This document shows positions 18,318-27,600 of a DNA stretch of 64,000 nucleotides, piece by piece. The DNA is from JADJRG01 sp964474905 (GTDB lineage: Bacteria > Myxococcota_A > Polyangia > Nannocystales > Nannocystaceae), in NCBI GenBank assembly GCA_964474905.1, contig CAYYUP010000015.1, forward strand, positions 1 to 64,000, given 5' to 3'. The notes beneath the pieces were generated by a model that saw nothing but the letters and a program-made list of their open reading frames with translations, was not told where the DNA came from and did no database searches. The translations under genes and the position numbers were made by a program. Each line of letters opens with the position of its first letter. Position 1 is the first letter of the stretch.

Positions 18318-19184
18318 TCATTCGCCCTTGAGCACCTCCGGCAGGGTCGCGCGGTGGAAGCCGTTAAAGGGCGGCGCGCGGTCGTGATCGTGCATCGGCC
18401 AGAGCTGGGTCGCATGGGGGGCAGCGCCATCGATGCGGAGGGTCGAGCCGGTGATGAACGCGGCGCCCTCGCTGAGCAAGAAGCAGATCGCAGCAGAGAC
18501 CTCCGACTCGGTGCCCAGGCGCGCGAGGGGGATCGCTTTCTTGAGCTTGGGGATCATCGCCCGTGCGGCGCCTGAGTAGGTATCCATGCCGGAAGAGGCG
18601 ATCCAGCCCGGGGCGACCGCGTTGACCCGGATGCCTGCCGAGGCCCACTCGAGAGCTGCGGTCTCGGTGAGGTTGACCATGCCCGCTCGCGCAGCCCCGG
18701 AGTGGCCCATGCCCGGCATGCCGAACCACATGTCGGCGACGATGTTGACGATCGCGCCACCGTGGGTCGCCATGCTCTGGGAGTAGACCTCGCGGGACAT
18801 GAGAAAGCCGCCGACCAGGTTGGTGCGCACCACGGTCTCAAAACCCCGCTGGGAGATCGCAGCGAGGGGCGCTGGGAACTGGCCGCCGGCGTTGTTGACG
18901 AGGCCGTGGATGCGACCGTGATCGCCGACGATCGACGCGACCGCGCTGCGGACCTGCTCCTCCTCGCGGATGTCACAACTGCGCCAGGAGGCCGCGCCGC
19001 CGTCCTCTGTGATCTCGGCGGCGGTGCGCACGAGTTTGTCCTCCTTGCGCCCGAGTAGGACGACGTGGGCCCCGAGCCCGGCGAGTTCGTGGGCCGTGCA
19101 GCGACCGATGCCGCTGCCTCCTCCGGTGACGATATGGGTTTGGTCCTTGAAGAGATCGGCGCGGAAGATCGAGCGGAAGTGCAT
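18318..19184 (-). CDS. SDR oxidoreductase, PECR-like enoyl-CoA reductase
   Basis: Short-chain dehydrogenase/reductase, 288 residues. Cofactor motif TGGGSGIG near 20-27 and NNAGGQF near 95. The catalytic YxxxK is replaced: the equivalent stretch reads HSGAARAG near 160, followed by LEWASAGIRVN. This, together with NNAGGQF, is how peroxisomal trans-2-enoyl-CoA reductase (PECR) and dienoyl-CoA reductases look, so an acyl-CoA substrate with NADPH is likely. A GAGGA site lies about 7 nt before the ATG at 19184. It is the first gene of the operon, where the classic liu operon would have isovaleryl-CoA dehydrogenase. Confidence 0.85.
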   Translation of the reverse strand: MHFRSIFRADLFKDQTHIVTGGGSGIGRCTAHELAGLGAHVVLLGRKEDKLVRTAAEITEDGGAASWRSCDIREEEQVRSAVASIVGDHGRIHGLVNNAGGQFPAPLAAISQRGFETVVRTNLVGGFLMSREVYSQSMATHGGAIVNIVADMWFGMPGMGHSGAARAGMVNLTETAALEWASAGIRVNAVAPGWIASSGMDTYSGAARAMIPKLKKAIPLARLGTESEVSAAICFLLSEGAAFITGSTLRIDGAAPHATQLWPMHDHDRAPPFNGFHRATLPEVLKGE

Positions 19185-19265
19185 GTCAGGTCCTCGGAGG
19201 TGGCGAGCTGCCGCGAATACTGTAGTGAACGAAGAGGCGGTTGTGGTACGCCCAGCAGCGGAAAG

Positions 19266-19271
19266 AAGGAG
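19266..19271 (+). promoter_or_regulatory. Strong Shine-Dalgarno for the SCP2 gene
   Basis: AAGGAG, 6 nt before ATG 19278. It decides the start of this short gene; the frame is open for 71 codons further upstream, overlapping the divergent SDR gene. Confidence 0.7.
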
Positions 19272-19277
19272 AATTCA

Positions 19278-19586
19278 ATGAGCTCAGATCTGCTTGAGAA
19301 GTACACCAGCGGCGTCCGTGAGAAGGTCGGCGATGACTCTGGCCTCGATGCGACCATCAAGTTCGCATTCACCGACGGCGGCTTCCTCCACATCGACGGT
19401 AAGTCGACCCCCAACGTCGTCAGCAACGACGACAACGAGGCGCAATGCACCGTCAAGGTCTCGCTCGAGGACTTTGGCCTACTGGTCTCACGCGACCTCG
19501 ACCCGATGGTCGCCTTTATGGGCGGCAAGATTAAGGTCGATGGCGATATGGGCGTCGCGATGAAGCTCGGTCGTCTCTTCAGCTGA
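19278..19586 (+). CDS. SCP2 sterol-binding domain protein
   Basis: Single-domain protein of 102 residues, the size of one SCP2 fold. Typical features are TIKFAFTDGGFLHIDGK, the DNEAQCTVKVSLEDFGLL strand-helix region, and the closing MGGKIKVDGDMGVAMKLGRL, a hallmark of SCP2 proteins (gKikv.Gd...a..L). SCP2 domains bind lipids or fatty acyl-CoA. It diverges from the carboxylase operon, in keeping with lipid-acyl metabolism there. Start set by a strong AAGGAG. Confidence 0.9.
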   Translation: MSSDLLEKYTSGVREKVGDDSGLDATIKFAFTDGGFLHIDGKSTPNVVSNDDNEAQCTVKVSLEDFGLLVSRDLDPMVAFMGGKIKVDGDMGVAMKLGRLFS

Positions 19587-19654
19587 TCGCGGACACACTG
19601 CTCTCTCGGGGATCTTCGGGGCCGTGCGGCGTCGAAGACCACGAGCGGTGGTGG

Positions 19655-21760
19655 TCAGATCATGCCCGAGGTGCCGAGTTTCCAGCGCACTCGGGCGAAG
19701 ACCAACGGTACCAGCACACCCCGCCAGGCGAGCCCCTTGCGGAGGAGCTTGGCGGCCTCTCGGAGCGTCGCGCGTGAGCCCAGGTAGTCATCGACCAAGA
19801 GCATCGCGCCCTCTGGCAGGAGCAGACCGCTGTCGGCGGCAAAACAGCCCTCGACGTTGTCGCGACGCTGGTCATTGTTGTGCAGCTCTCCCTGGCGCCG
19901 CTCAGGCTCGCGGGCGTAGTGGAGGAGGGGCACGTGCGGCACGCCCAGATGCTCGGCTATCCGGTCACCAACATCCTGTCTTTTAGACCATGTCCTAGAG
20001 GGCAAGGTGACGACGCAGGCAAAGTGGTGCTGCCCCTTTAGATCGTCGAGTGCTCGCCAAAGGAGCTCTAACAGGCGTTCTGGTGGCATTTTGTGGGCGA
20101 TCCGCCCGCGCATGAATTCGCCGAAGAGGCGTCCGCGCATCGGCCCGTCTAGGAGCGCGATACCGGGGTTCATCTTTGGGTAGCGAGATCCTGAGATCGG
20201 GATGCTCCGCGACTCGAGCCAGGCCTCGGCGCTGATCGTTGGTGCTAACTCGGTTGCCGTTGCGACTTCGGTTTCGTCGGTCCCCTGAGTCGCGGCCAGG
20301 CAGCGATCGCAGCGCCCGCAGGCATCGGCCTCTTCGTCGCCTAGGGCCCTGCGCAGGGCCTGCATCAGACAGTCGGGTTCACCTCGGCCGTAGCCCAGCA
20401 TCGCCTCGAGTTCGGCCTCGCGGACCTCGAGCTGCTGGCGGTAACGGCTCAGATCCGGCGATCCCTGCTGTCCTGTCCACAGGTAGCACTGTCGCCGGCC
20501 GACCAACACCTTGTCGACAAAGCCCTGCTCGACCAGCTCGGCGAGCACCACCGTGACCCGTGTGGGATGCAGTCCGCTCTGCGATTTGATCGCCATCAGT
20601 CCCGGCGGATCGGTGGCCTCCTCGATCACTCTCTGCATGATCGCAAAGTCTTCGCCGGTCGGTTGGGCCGAGCGGATGAAGTAGCGTTGGACCTCCTGGT
20701 CGCCGGGATCAAAAAGCAGGAGCCCGGTCGCCGGATCTCCATCACGACCGGCGCGGCCGACCTCCTGGTAGTAGGCGGTGATCGATCCGGGCACGTCGAC
20801 GTGGGCGATGAAGCGGATGTCGGGCTTGTCGATGCCCATGCCCAGGGCGTTGGTCGCCGCGATCATCGGCAGCGCCCCGGAGGTGAAGCCCTCCTGCAGC
20901 TCGCGCTTGCGCAGCGGATCCAATCCGGCGTGGTAGGCCCGTACGGGCACGCCATTGGCCGCGAGGTAGCCGGCGACGATCTCGGTTTGATCCCGGGTGG
21001 CGCAGTAGAGAACAGCGCAGCCACGGACCTCGCGCATGATCGAGAGCAACGCCTCGAGCTTGGCGGGTAAACCGCGGACTTGCCGACAACGCAGCGAGAG
21101 GTTGGGGCGGTCCATGCCCTGGCGGTGGATCGCCAGAGGTAGGCCCTCGGTGCCGAGAAGGGCGGCGATGTCACGCTCGGTGCGGGCGGCGGCGGTCGCT
21201 GTTAAGGCGAGCACGCGGAGCTCTGGGCGGCGCTCGCTAAAGTGCACGACGGCGTCGAGGATCCGCCGGTAGGCCGGCCTAAAATCATGGCCCCAGGTGG
21301 AGATGCAGTGGGCCTCGTCGATCACCAGCAGCGATACCGGCAGCGAGAGCAGGAAGCGAAACTCGGCGAGGTTGTCGAGCTTCTCGGGGGCGACAAAGAG
21401 GATCTGCAGGCGACCGTCGCGGGCAGAGGCGACGACCTCGGCGTTCTCGGTTTCGCTTTGATCCGAGTTGATCGACGCGGCGGCGATATCAAAGCGACCG
21501 GTGAGCTGACCGACCTGGTCGCGCATCAACGCCAGGAGCGGGGAGATGACCACGGTCATGCCCGGCAGCACGGTCGCCGGCAGCTGGTAGAGCAGCGATT
21601 TGCCGTGGCCTGTGGGCTGGATGCAGAGCAGCCGTCGCTCGCGGAGCAACGCGTCGATGGCCTCGCGCTGACCGGGCCGGAAGGCGTCAAAGCCAAAGCG
21701 GTCGCGCAGGGCCTGGTCGATCTGAGCGAGCAGGGTGTCGGAGTCCGTGGGGGCGGGCAA
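19655..21760 (-). CDS. recQ: RecQ helicase fused to phosphoribosyltransferase-like domain
   Basis: 3'-5' DNA helicase, 701 residues. Motifs: Gln motif GFDAFRPGQREAI (about 23-35), Walker A QPTGHGKS (about 48-55), DEAH in VIDEAHC (about 145), TATA (about 190), and motif VI QEVGRAGRDG (about 330). A RecQ zinc site follows (C-x17-C-x2-C-x2-C, about 465-490). Instead of an HRDC domain, the last 150 residues end in a phosphoribosyltransferase-like fold with PRPP-loop MLLVDDYLGSRATL near 653-666. Similar RecQ-PRTase fusions are known in some actinobacteria. The PRTase part resembles ComF; its activity is unknown. Confidence 0.9.
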   Translation of the reverse strand: MPAPTDSDTLLAQIDQALRDRFGFDAFRPGQREAIDALLRERRLLCIQPTGHGKSLLYQLPATVLPGMTVVISPLLALMRDQVGQLTGRFDIAAASINSDQSETENAEVVASARDGRLQILFVAPEKLDNLAEFRFLLSLPVSLLVIDEAHCISTWGHDFRPAYRRILDAVVHFSERRPELRVLALTATAAARTERDIAALLGTEGLPLAIHRQGMDRPNLSLRCRQVRGLPAKLEALLSIMREVRGCAVLYCATRDQTEIVAGYLAANGVPVRAYHAGLDPLRKRELQEGFTSGALPMIAATNALGMGIDKPDIRFIAHVDVPGSITAYYQEVGRAGRDGDPATGLLLFDPGDQEVQRYFIRSAQPTGEDFAIMQRVIEEATDPPGLMAIKSQSGLHPTRVTVVLAELVEQGFVDKVLVGRRQCYLWTGQQGSPDLSRYRQQLEVREAELEAMLGYGRGEPDCLMQALRRALGDEEADACGRCDRCLAATQGTDETEVATATELAPTISAEAWLESRSIPISGSRYPKMNPGIALLDGPMRGRLFGEFMRGRIAHKMPPERLLELLWRALDDLKGQHHFACVVTLPSRTWSKRQDVGDRIAEHLGVPHVPLLHYAREPERRQGELHNNDQRRDNVEGCFAADSGLLLPEGAMLLVDDYLGSRATLREAAKLLRKGLAWRGVLVPLVFARVRWKLGTSGMI

Positions 21761-21801
21761 GGGCGCGACTATAACCCTAAGCTCGGGCTGCGCTGGTTCG
21801 A

Positions 21802-22812
21802 TCAGCTAGCGGCAGCACCCGCAGCAGCGGCCTGTCGAGCCGCGACGATCGCCTGCATATCGAGCAGTAGTTTGGCGTCGGCGAGGGCCCCGAGTTCGAC
21901 ATTGGTGCCGACCAGGCGGACAAAGGCGAGGCTCGCTGCCAAGTTAAAGGCGCTCGCCTTCGAGGTCCATTTGAGGGCTGCCAGCAGGCGATCGCGAAAG
22001 CCGACGACCGACTCGACGATGCGCTCGATCGGTTGGGCCAGGAAGCAAAGGATCGCGATCTCGTCGTACTCGCGCTGGCCGATCCGGGCGCCAGCATCGC
22101 GGAAGGCGGTCATCAGCAGGGTGAATCGCTCGGCGATCTCGGAGGCTTCGAGACCGCTGAGGTAGAGCACGTTGGATGCGGTTTGCAGCGGGTCGCCCTG
22201 CCAGAGCCCGACGTCGCGATTGAGCGCTTGATAAATCGCCTCGATGCCGGCGCCGATTTGCTCTGGAGTACCCGGCCGTCCCACCAACATCGCGCAGGCC
22301 GGGATGTCTTCGGGGCCGGTGAGAAACCAGTGGTAGCGCTTCATCTCCTCGTAGATCGCGCGCATGCGGGTGACCTCCTTGAGGCTCGCCGATTCGCCGC
22401 GGAGCACTCGCCGGAGCACCAGCACGGCGAGCGCCTCGTGGACCTCGTCGCGGCGCATGTTTACCTCGCGAAAGAGCTTGGTCATTCGCGACACTTCGGC
22501 CAAAAAGGCGTCAGCGCTGTCATCGTATTTGACGAGCTGAGCGGCGAGGATCAGCCGCACCGACGCGCTGATGCCGGAGTACCAGGGCAGCTGCGCCTCC
22601 ATCTCGTTGTCGATGCTGTGGATCGCAGCGGCCAGCTCCTCGGGCTTGCCCCGGGTGGTCACCATGGTGATCGCCGCGAGGCGCAGCGGAATTCCGTCCT
22701 GCCACCAACGCTGGCCCCGCTCGAGTTCTGTGTGCAGGGCCGTGAAGCGGATCAGCGGATCGGCGGGCAGGTGGTGATGGGTGGTCTCTAAATCATCGCT
22801 GCGAAAGGGCAC
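21802..22812 (-). CDS. DUF4003-like protein
   Basis: Cytosolic alpha-helical protein of 336 residues without membrane segments. The stretch YHWFLTGPEDIPACAMLVG near residue 165, followed by YQALNRDVGLWQGDPLQTAS, looks like the DUF4003 family of Firmicutes, whose function is unknown. The C-terminus is Ala-rich. It lies between the RecQ and EF-hand genes on the same strand, 41 bp from RecQ. Family assignment is from memory of motif spacing and is moderately certain. Confidence 0.75.
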   Translation of the reverse strand: MPFRSDDLETTHHHLPADPLIRFTALHTELERGQRWWQDGIPLRLAAITMVTTRGKPEELAAAIHSIDNEMEAQLPWYSGISASVRLILAAQLVKYDDSADAFLAEVSRMTKLFREVNMRRDEVHEALAVLVLRRVLRGESASLKEVTRMRAIYEEMKRYHWFLTGPEDIPACAMLVGRPGTPEQIGAGIEAIYQALNRDVGLWQGDPLQTASNVLYLSGLEASEIAERFTLLMTAFRDAGARIGQREYDEIAILCFLAQPIERIVESVVGFRDRLLAALKWTSKASAFNLAASLAFVRLVGTNVELGALADAKLLLDMQAIVAARQAAAAGAAAS

Positions 22813-22845
22813 GACCGGAGCATAGCCGATGAACGAGCGGACCTC

Positions 22846-23274
22846 TCAGGCGGTCCACCAGGCGGCGAACTCCGCGATCACGATCAGGCCGTCGCCGTTG
22901 CCGTCGATCGCGTCGAAGATCTCTTCGATCGCTGAGGGGCTGTCGCTGTGGCCGAGTTTGTCCATGAGGCTGCGAAACTCGATCAGATCGATGAGGCCGT
23001 TGTTGTCGCTATCGACCGCATCGTAGGCGCTGCGGGCTGCAGGATCGATCTTGAGCCCTGGCTGTGCCGCCCACCAAGTGGCGAATTCGGCGAGTTCGAT
23101 GAGGCCGTCGCCGCTCTGGTCGATGCCGTCAAATAGGCCCTCGACCTCGGCGGGGGAGTGGGTATCGCCAAGGCTGCGCATCAGGCTGCGAAATTCGATC
23201 AGATCGATGCTGCCATTGCTGTCTTTATCGACCTGCGCGAAGGCCTCTCGGACGTCATCATCGATCTTCTGCAT
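22846..23274 (-). CDS. Four-EF-hand calcium-binding protein
   Basis: Calmodulin-like protein of 142 residues made of four EF-hand loops: DKDSNGSIDLIEF, DQSGDGLIELAEF, DSDNNGLIDLIEF and DGNGDGLIVIAEF. Each has Asp at positions 1, 3 (or Ser) and 5 or equivalent ligands and Glu at 12, so all four should bind Ca. The first and third hands share FRSLM, and the second and fourth share EFA.WW, so the gene looks like a duplication of an EF-hand pair. No signal peptide, so it is expected in the cytosol. Partner unknown. Confidence 0.9.
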   Translation of the reverse strand: MQKIDDDVREAFAQVDKDSNGSIDLIEFRSLMRSLGDTHSPAEVEGLFDGIDQSGDGLIELAEFATWWAAQPGLKIDPAARSAYDAVDSDNNGLIDLIEFRSLMDKLGHSDSPSAIEEIFDAIDGNGDGLIVIAEFAAWWTA

Positions 23275-23328
23275 CGCGCGAACTCTATCATGGCAGGATC
23301 GCTCGATATGTGCGCATGAACGCCCGGC

Positions 23329-24303
23329 TCAGAGCCGGCGCAGATGCACCTCTTGTACCGAGTGGTCAGGGCCTTTGTGCAGGATCAAATCGGCTCGGGC
23401 CCGGGTGGGCGCGATATTTGCGGCGAGGTTGCGCGCGTTGATCTCGGTCCAGATCCTATCGGCGGTTGCCGCTGCCTCGTCGTTGGAGAGTGCGGCGAAG
23501 CGGCGAAAGAACGAGCGCGGGTCCTGGAACGCGGTTTTTCGCAGGGAGAGGAAGCGCTCGATGTACCAGCGGCGGATGTCCGTGACCGCCGCGTCGACGT
23601 AGATCGAGAAATCAAAATAGTCGCTGACAAATACCGATAGTTCGCTGTCGAGGGGGCCGGTTTGGAGCACGTTTAGACCCTCAACTATGACGATATCCGG
23701 GCGCTGGACGATGACCTCTGTATTGTCGACGATGTCGTAGGTAAGGTGGGAGTAGACCGGTGCACGGACCTCGGCGGCTCCCGATTTGATGGCGCTGAGG
23801 AAGCGCAGCAGGAGGCGGCGATCGTAGCTCTCGGGGAAGCCCTTGCGCTCCATCAGGCCGCGCTCCTTGAGCACCGCGTTGGGGTAGAGGAAGCCGTCTG
23901 TGGTGATCAGATCGACCTTTGGGTGGGCAGGCCAACACTCTAAAAGCGACTCGAGAACGCGGGCTGTCGTCGACTTGCCGACCGCGACCGAGCCGGCGAT
24001 GCCGATGATAAAGGGCACCTTGGCTGGCAACTGGCCGAGGAAGGTGTCGCTCGCCCGGTAGAGCTCTTGGGAGGCGGCGACGTAGAGGCTGAGCAGGCGC
24101 GAGAGCGGCAGGTAAATCTGGGCGACCTCATCCAAGCTGAGGGCGACGTTGATGCCCCGTAGATGCTGGAGGTCGGCCTCGGTGAGGCTGAGCGGTGTCG
24201 ATGCCCGCAGCGATCCCCAGGTCGCCGCATCGAAGCGGATGTAAGGCGAGAGCTCCTCTTCGGTGTCGTTGGTGTTGGACACGCATGGCTCCGCGGGAGG
24301 CAT
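23329..24303 (-). CDS. coaA: Type I pantothenate kinase
   Basis: Catalyses ATP-dependent phosphorylation of pantothenate, the first step of CoA synthesis. P-loop GSVAVGKST near residue 104; SPYIRFDAATW at the N-terminus, DLITTDGFLYPNAVL and KGFPESYD follow, and VIVEGLNVLQ lies near 217. Length, about 324, is normal. ATG 24303 is used here; GTG at 24282 has GGAG six nt upstream and would match the E. coli N-terminus better, and TTG 24321 also exists. Confidence 0.93.
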   Translation of the reverse strand: MPPAEPCVSNTNDTEEELSPYIRFDAATWGSLRASTPLSLTEADLQHLRGINVALSLDEVAQIYLPLSRLLSLYVAASQELYRASDTFLGQLPAKVPFIIGIAGSVAVGKSTTARVLESLLECWPAHPKVDLITTDGFLYPNAVLKERGLMERKGFPESYDRRLLLRFLSAIKSGAAEVRAPVYSHLTYDIVDNTEVIVQRPDIVIVEGLNVLQTGPLDSELSVFVSDYFDFSIYVDAAVTDIRRWYIERFLSLRKTAFQDPRSFFRRFAALSNDEAAATADRIWTEINARNLAANIAPTRARADLILHKGPDHSVQEVHLRRL

Positions 24304-24683
24304 TGAGCGACGGTATGTCAAAGTGCGTCCGCGGTCGAGTGTGGAGGCGGTTGATCTCGGTAATCTCGGTGATTTCGCCGTCGCGCTGGCACCTTGCGCG
24401 CGGGCGTTAGAGATCTCGGAGAGCGATCACTGGACAGGTGTGAGAGAAAACGCAGGAGGATCATGCCACCATCAAAGGACCGCTCGCGATGTCGCAGGGT
24501 CGCAGAGTCCCCCTGTCTTGCGGGCTACGGGTCGGCGTGCCCGTTGCTCCCTAACGCGGGGCCTTGTCGCCCAGGGGCCGGGCTCACACGTTTCGTCGAT
24601 TGGGCCAAGTTGAGTAAATGTGAGCATTCGGTGCAGGTGTCTATAGTTGTCGGTCCCTGACCAGAGAGATGCTCCAAATGCTG
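24304..24683. other. Intergenic region, 380 bp, no certain gene
   Basis: Separates coaA from the stop of the large kinase gene upstream on the same strand. It holds one short plus-strand frame (24463-24660, listed separately). I see no clear terminator with T-tract or RNA gene. Confidence 0.6.
24463..24660 (+). CDS. Possible small Cys-rich ORF
   Basis: A 65-codon frame with AGGAGG only 3 nt before its ATG, an unusually tight spacing. The product has five Cys and many Arg/Pro, no signal peptide, and no known relative. It fills the only spacer near it and may be chance. Confidence 0.2.
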   Translation: MPPSKDRSRCRRVAESPCLAGYGSACPLLPNAGPCRPGAGLTRFVDWAKLSKCEHSVQVSIVVGP

Positions 24684-27600
24684 CTAGGCGGTTGTCAACG
24701 GCGGGATCAACCGGTGTCGCGGTAGGATGACAGAGAAGGTGCTGCCGACGCCTGGTGTGCTCTCAACGCTGATCTCGCCGCCCATCGCCTCGACCAAACG
24801 GCGTGTGATCGCGAGGCCTAGGCCGGTGCCGCTGTAGCGCCGGGCCGGCGACATATCGGCTTGATAGAACTCCTCAAAGAGGCGTGCGAGCTCCTCTTGG
24901 GTCATGCCGATCCCGGTATCATGGACGGCGAAGTAGACTTGCTCTTCGCTGCCCTCGATCTCGAGGGTGATGGTGCCGTCTTGGGTGAACTTGGCGGCGT
25001 TGTTGAGGAGATTAAGGAGGATCTGCCAGAGCCGCATCTGGTCGGCGACGATCTCTCCGAGATCGGGCTTGCGTTGGTACTCGAGCGTATTGTTGTTCTT
25101 CGCGAGCAGCGGGCCGACGGTCGCGACGACCTCTTCGATCACCGGCAAGAGCGCGAAGTTTCGCTCGACGAGTTCCATCTTGCCGGCCTCGATTTTTGAC
25201 AGATCGAGGACATGAGAGATGAGCCCGAGCAGGTGGGTGCTGGCGCCGTGGATGCGCTCGAGATCCTCGATGGCGCTCTCGGTGTCGCGCTCGGGAAGCT
25301 CCTCTTGCAAGAGCTCGCAATAGCCGATGATCGCGTTGAGCGGGGTCCGCAATTCATGACTCATGTTGGCCAGGAAGGCACTTTTGGCCCGATTGGCGGC
25401 AAGCGCTTGGTCGCGGGCCTGGGTCAGCGAGTCGGTGGTGCTGGCGACCTCGATGGCGATCGCTAGCTGCGAGGCGATCGCCTGCAGGATCTGGGCGTCG
25501 CGGCGGGTGAAGATGCCGGCCGCGACCCCGTTGTCGAGGTAGACGACGCCGACCAGGCGCTCGCGCAGGAGCAGCGGCGCGGCGAGGATGCTGCGCAGAT
25601 CCTGGGCGACGACGCTCTCAGAGCCGAGCACGATGCCGTCTTCGGTGCCGGTGACGACCAACGGATCTCGGGTCAGGCGGACCTGCTCGACGACCGTGCG
25701 GCTGTAGCCTCCGTCATGGGTGAGGTCGTCGCCGTCGATCGAGCGTCCTGAGATGGTCTCGAGATCGCCGGTTGGACCGCAGAGTAGGAGGAAGCCGCGC
25801 TCGGCGTTAAAAACCCTGGCGAGCACGCCGAGTGCGGTCTCCGCGAGTTCGTGCAGGCTGGTCGCCGAGGCGGCGGCGAGACTGACCTCGAGGAGCGCGT
25901 CTAGGTGCCCGAGCTGGCGGATGTCGAGCACGCCGTGCATGCTCACCGAACCGACCGAGAAGCGCGGTGAGCCGCTGCCAGAGCTGGTGCCCTCGGTGTT
26001 GGGAGTTGTGGCCCGCGAGAGGATGCGGGCCCAGGAGGGTTGGCCCTGACGACCGAGCGTGGCGACCACCCGGCCGAGGGGCGCCTCGGGGCGCATGTCC
26101 TCGCGGATCCAGCGGGTTCGGTGGAGCCAGCCGTGCTCCTGTGCGAGGTCGACAGCGATTCGAGCTTCGTCGGCTGCGCTCTCGGGGTTGCCGATCGAGG
26201 CGTAGATGTGGGCCCGCAGCCGTGCCGCATGGAAGCGCACGCTTGGTACCACCTGATCGCGAGCGAGTTCGTCGGCGCGGCTGAGCAGGTCGAGGGCGCC
26301 CCGGACCTCGCCGACCTGCCAAGATTGCCAGGCCTGCAGGACCATGAGCGTGCCGCGATCGGTGGCTGTGTAGGCGGCCCGCTGGAGATTGCGGATCGCC
26401 GCCGTGAGTTGCAGGTGTCGCTGCGAACGATCGAGAACCTCCGCGGCGTACCACTGGCTGAGGCGGGCGAGTGCGAGGTAGGTGAAGGCGACGGATGAGT
26501 GGGGGGGGGCCCTTCGCGGCGAGATGCCGCGGCTCTCAAAGGCCGTGAAAATCGCGTCGAGGGTTGATCCGAGATCGCCGCGCTCACAGTGGTTGTAGGC
26601 GCGATAGCCCGAGCAGAGGGTCCAGTTGACCCGGTCGCTGATGTTGCGCTCGACCAGGGCGAGGTTGCGGGCGAGGGCTGCGTTCGCCTGCTCGTTGCGA
26701 CCGAGGGTGCACAGCGCCGAACTCAGCGCGCCGCCGATCAGAGCGGTGAGCGGGTGGCCGTGCGTGGGATCGCTGAGGTCGTCGCCGAGTCGTGTTAGCA
26801 GATCGTCGAGCAGCGGTTCAGCCTCGCGGCAGAGCCCACGGGCGGTGAGCTGAAGGATCATCGTCGCGGCATCGGTCGCGTAATCCCACGCCGGTAGCCA
26901 GTCGCCGTAGCGCTCGAGCGTCAGCCAGTAGAGCTCGGTCGCTCCGCGGGCATCGCCGCAGTAGTCGAGGGCAAAGCCGCGAAAGAAGGTCACGTAGCCC
27001 ATGAGCGCGGGGCTCTCCAGGGCCTTCGCGATCGTCTCGGCACGGTCGTAGTAGTTCATGCTCGAGCGCTGGAACCCGAGGATCGCCGTCGTGATGCCTT
27101 GGCCAGCGAGACCGCGAACGTAGAGCGGCGAGGGGCCGATCAGGTGGCCGAGGTAGAGGCAACGGATCGTCGTTTGAAAGAGTTCGATTGCACGGGTGTG
27201 GTACTCGGAGTACGCGATTCTTGCGGAGGTCCCGAGCAGCTGGCCGTGCAGGGTGATTTTCTCGCGGGAGGCGGCCTTGGCTCGGCCTGCACCGCGGCCG
27301 ATCGCGAGGAGTAGTACGACGACTACGAACATCCACAGGGAGCGCAGGAGCTCGACTGGAGAGTTGCTGGGGTAGGGGATTTGGAGGGTTTCGAATGCGG
27401 TGAGTAGGGCCGCATGCGCCGGCTCGAAGTCATTGGATTGGCAATGTGCAGCGGCTATTGCGCTCCAGACTCGGGCCCGCGGCAGTCGCTCGTGATGTCC
27501 CTCGAGGGCGGCGCCGAAGTGTTGGAGCGCCTCGGAGAGCCGACCCAGGCGGAGACAGACGGCGCCCAGGCGCTCGAGCAATTCGCCTGATATCGCCTGT

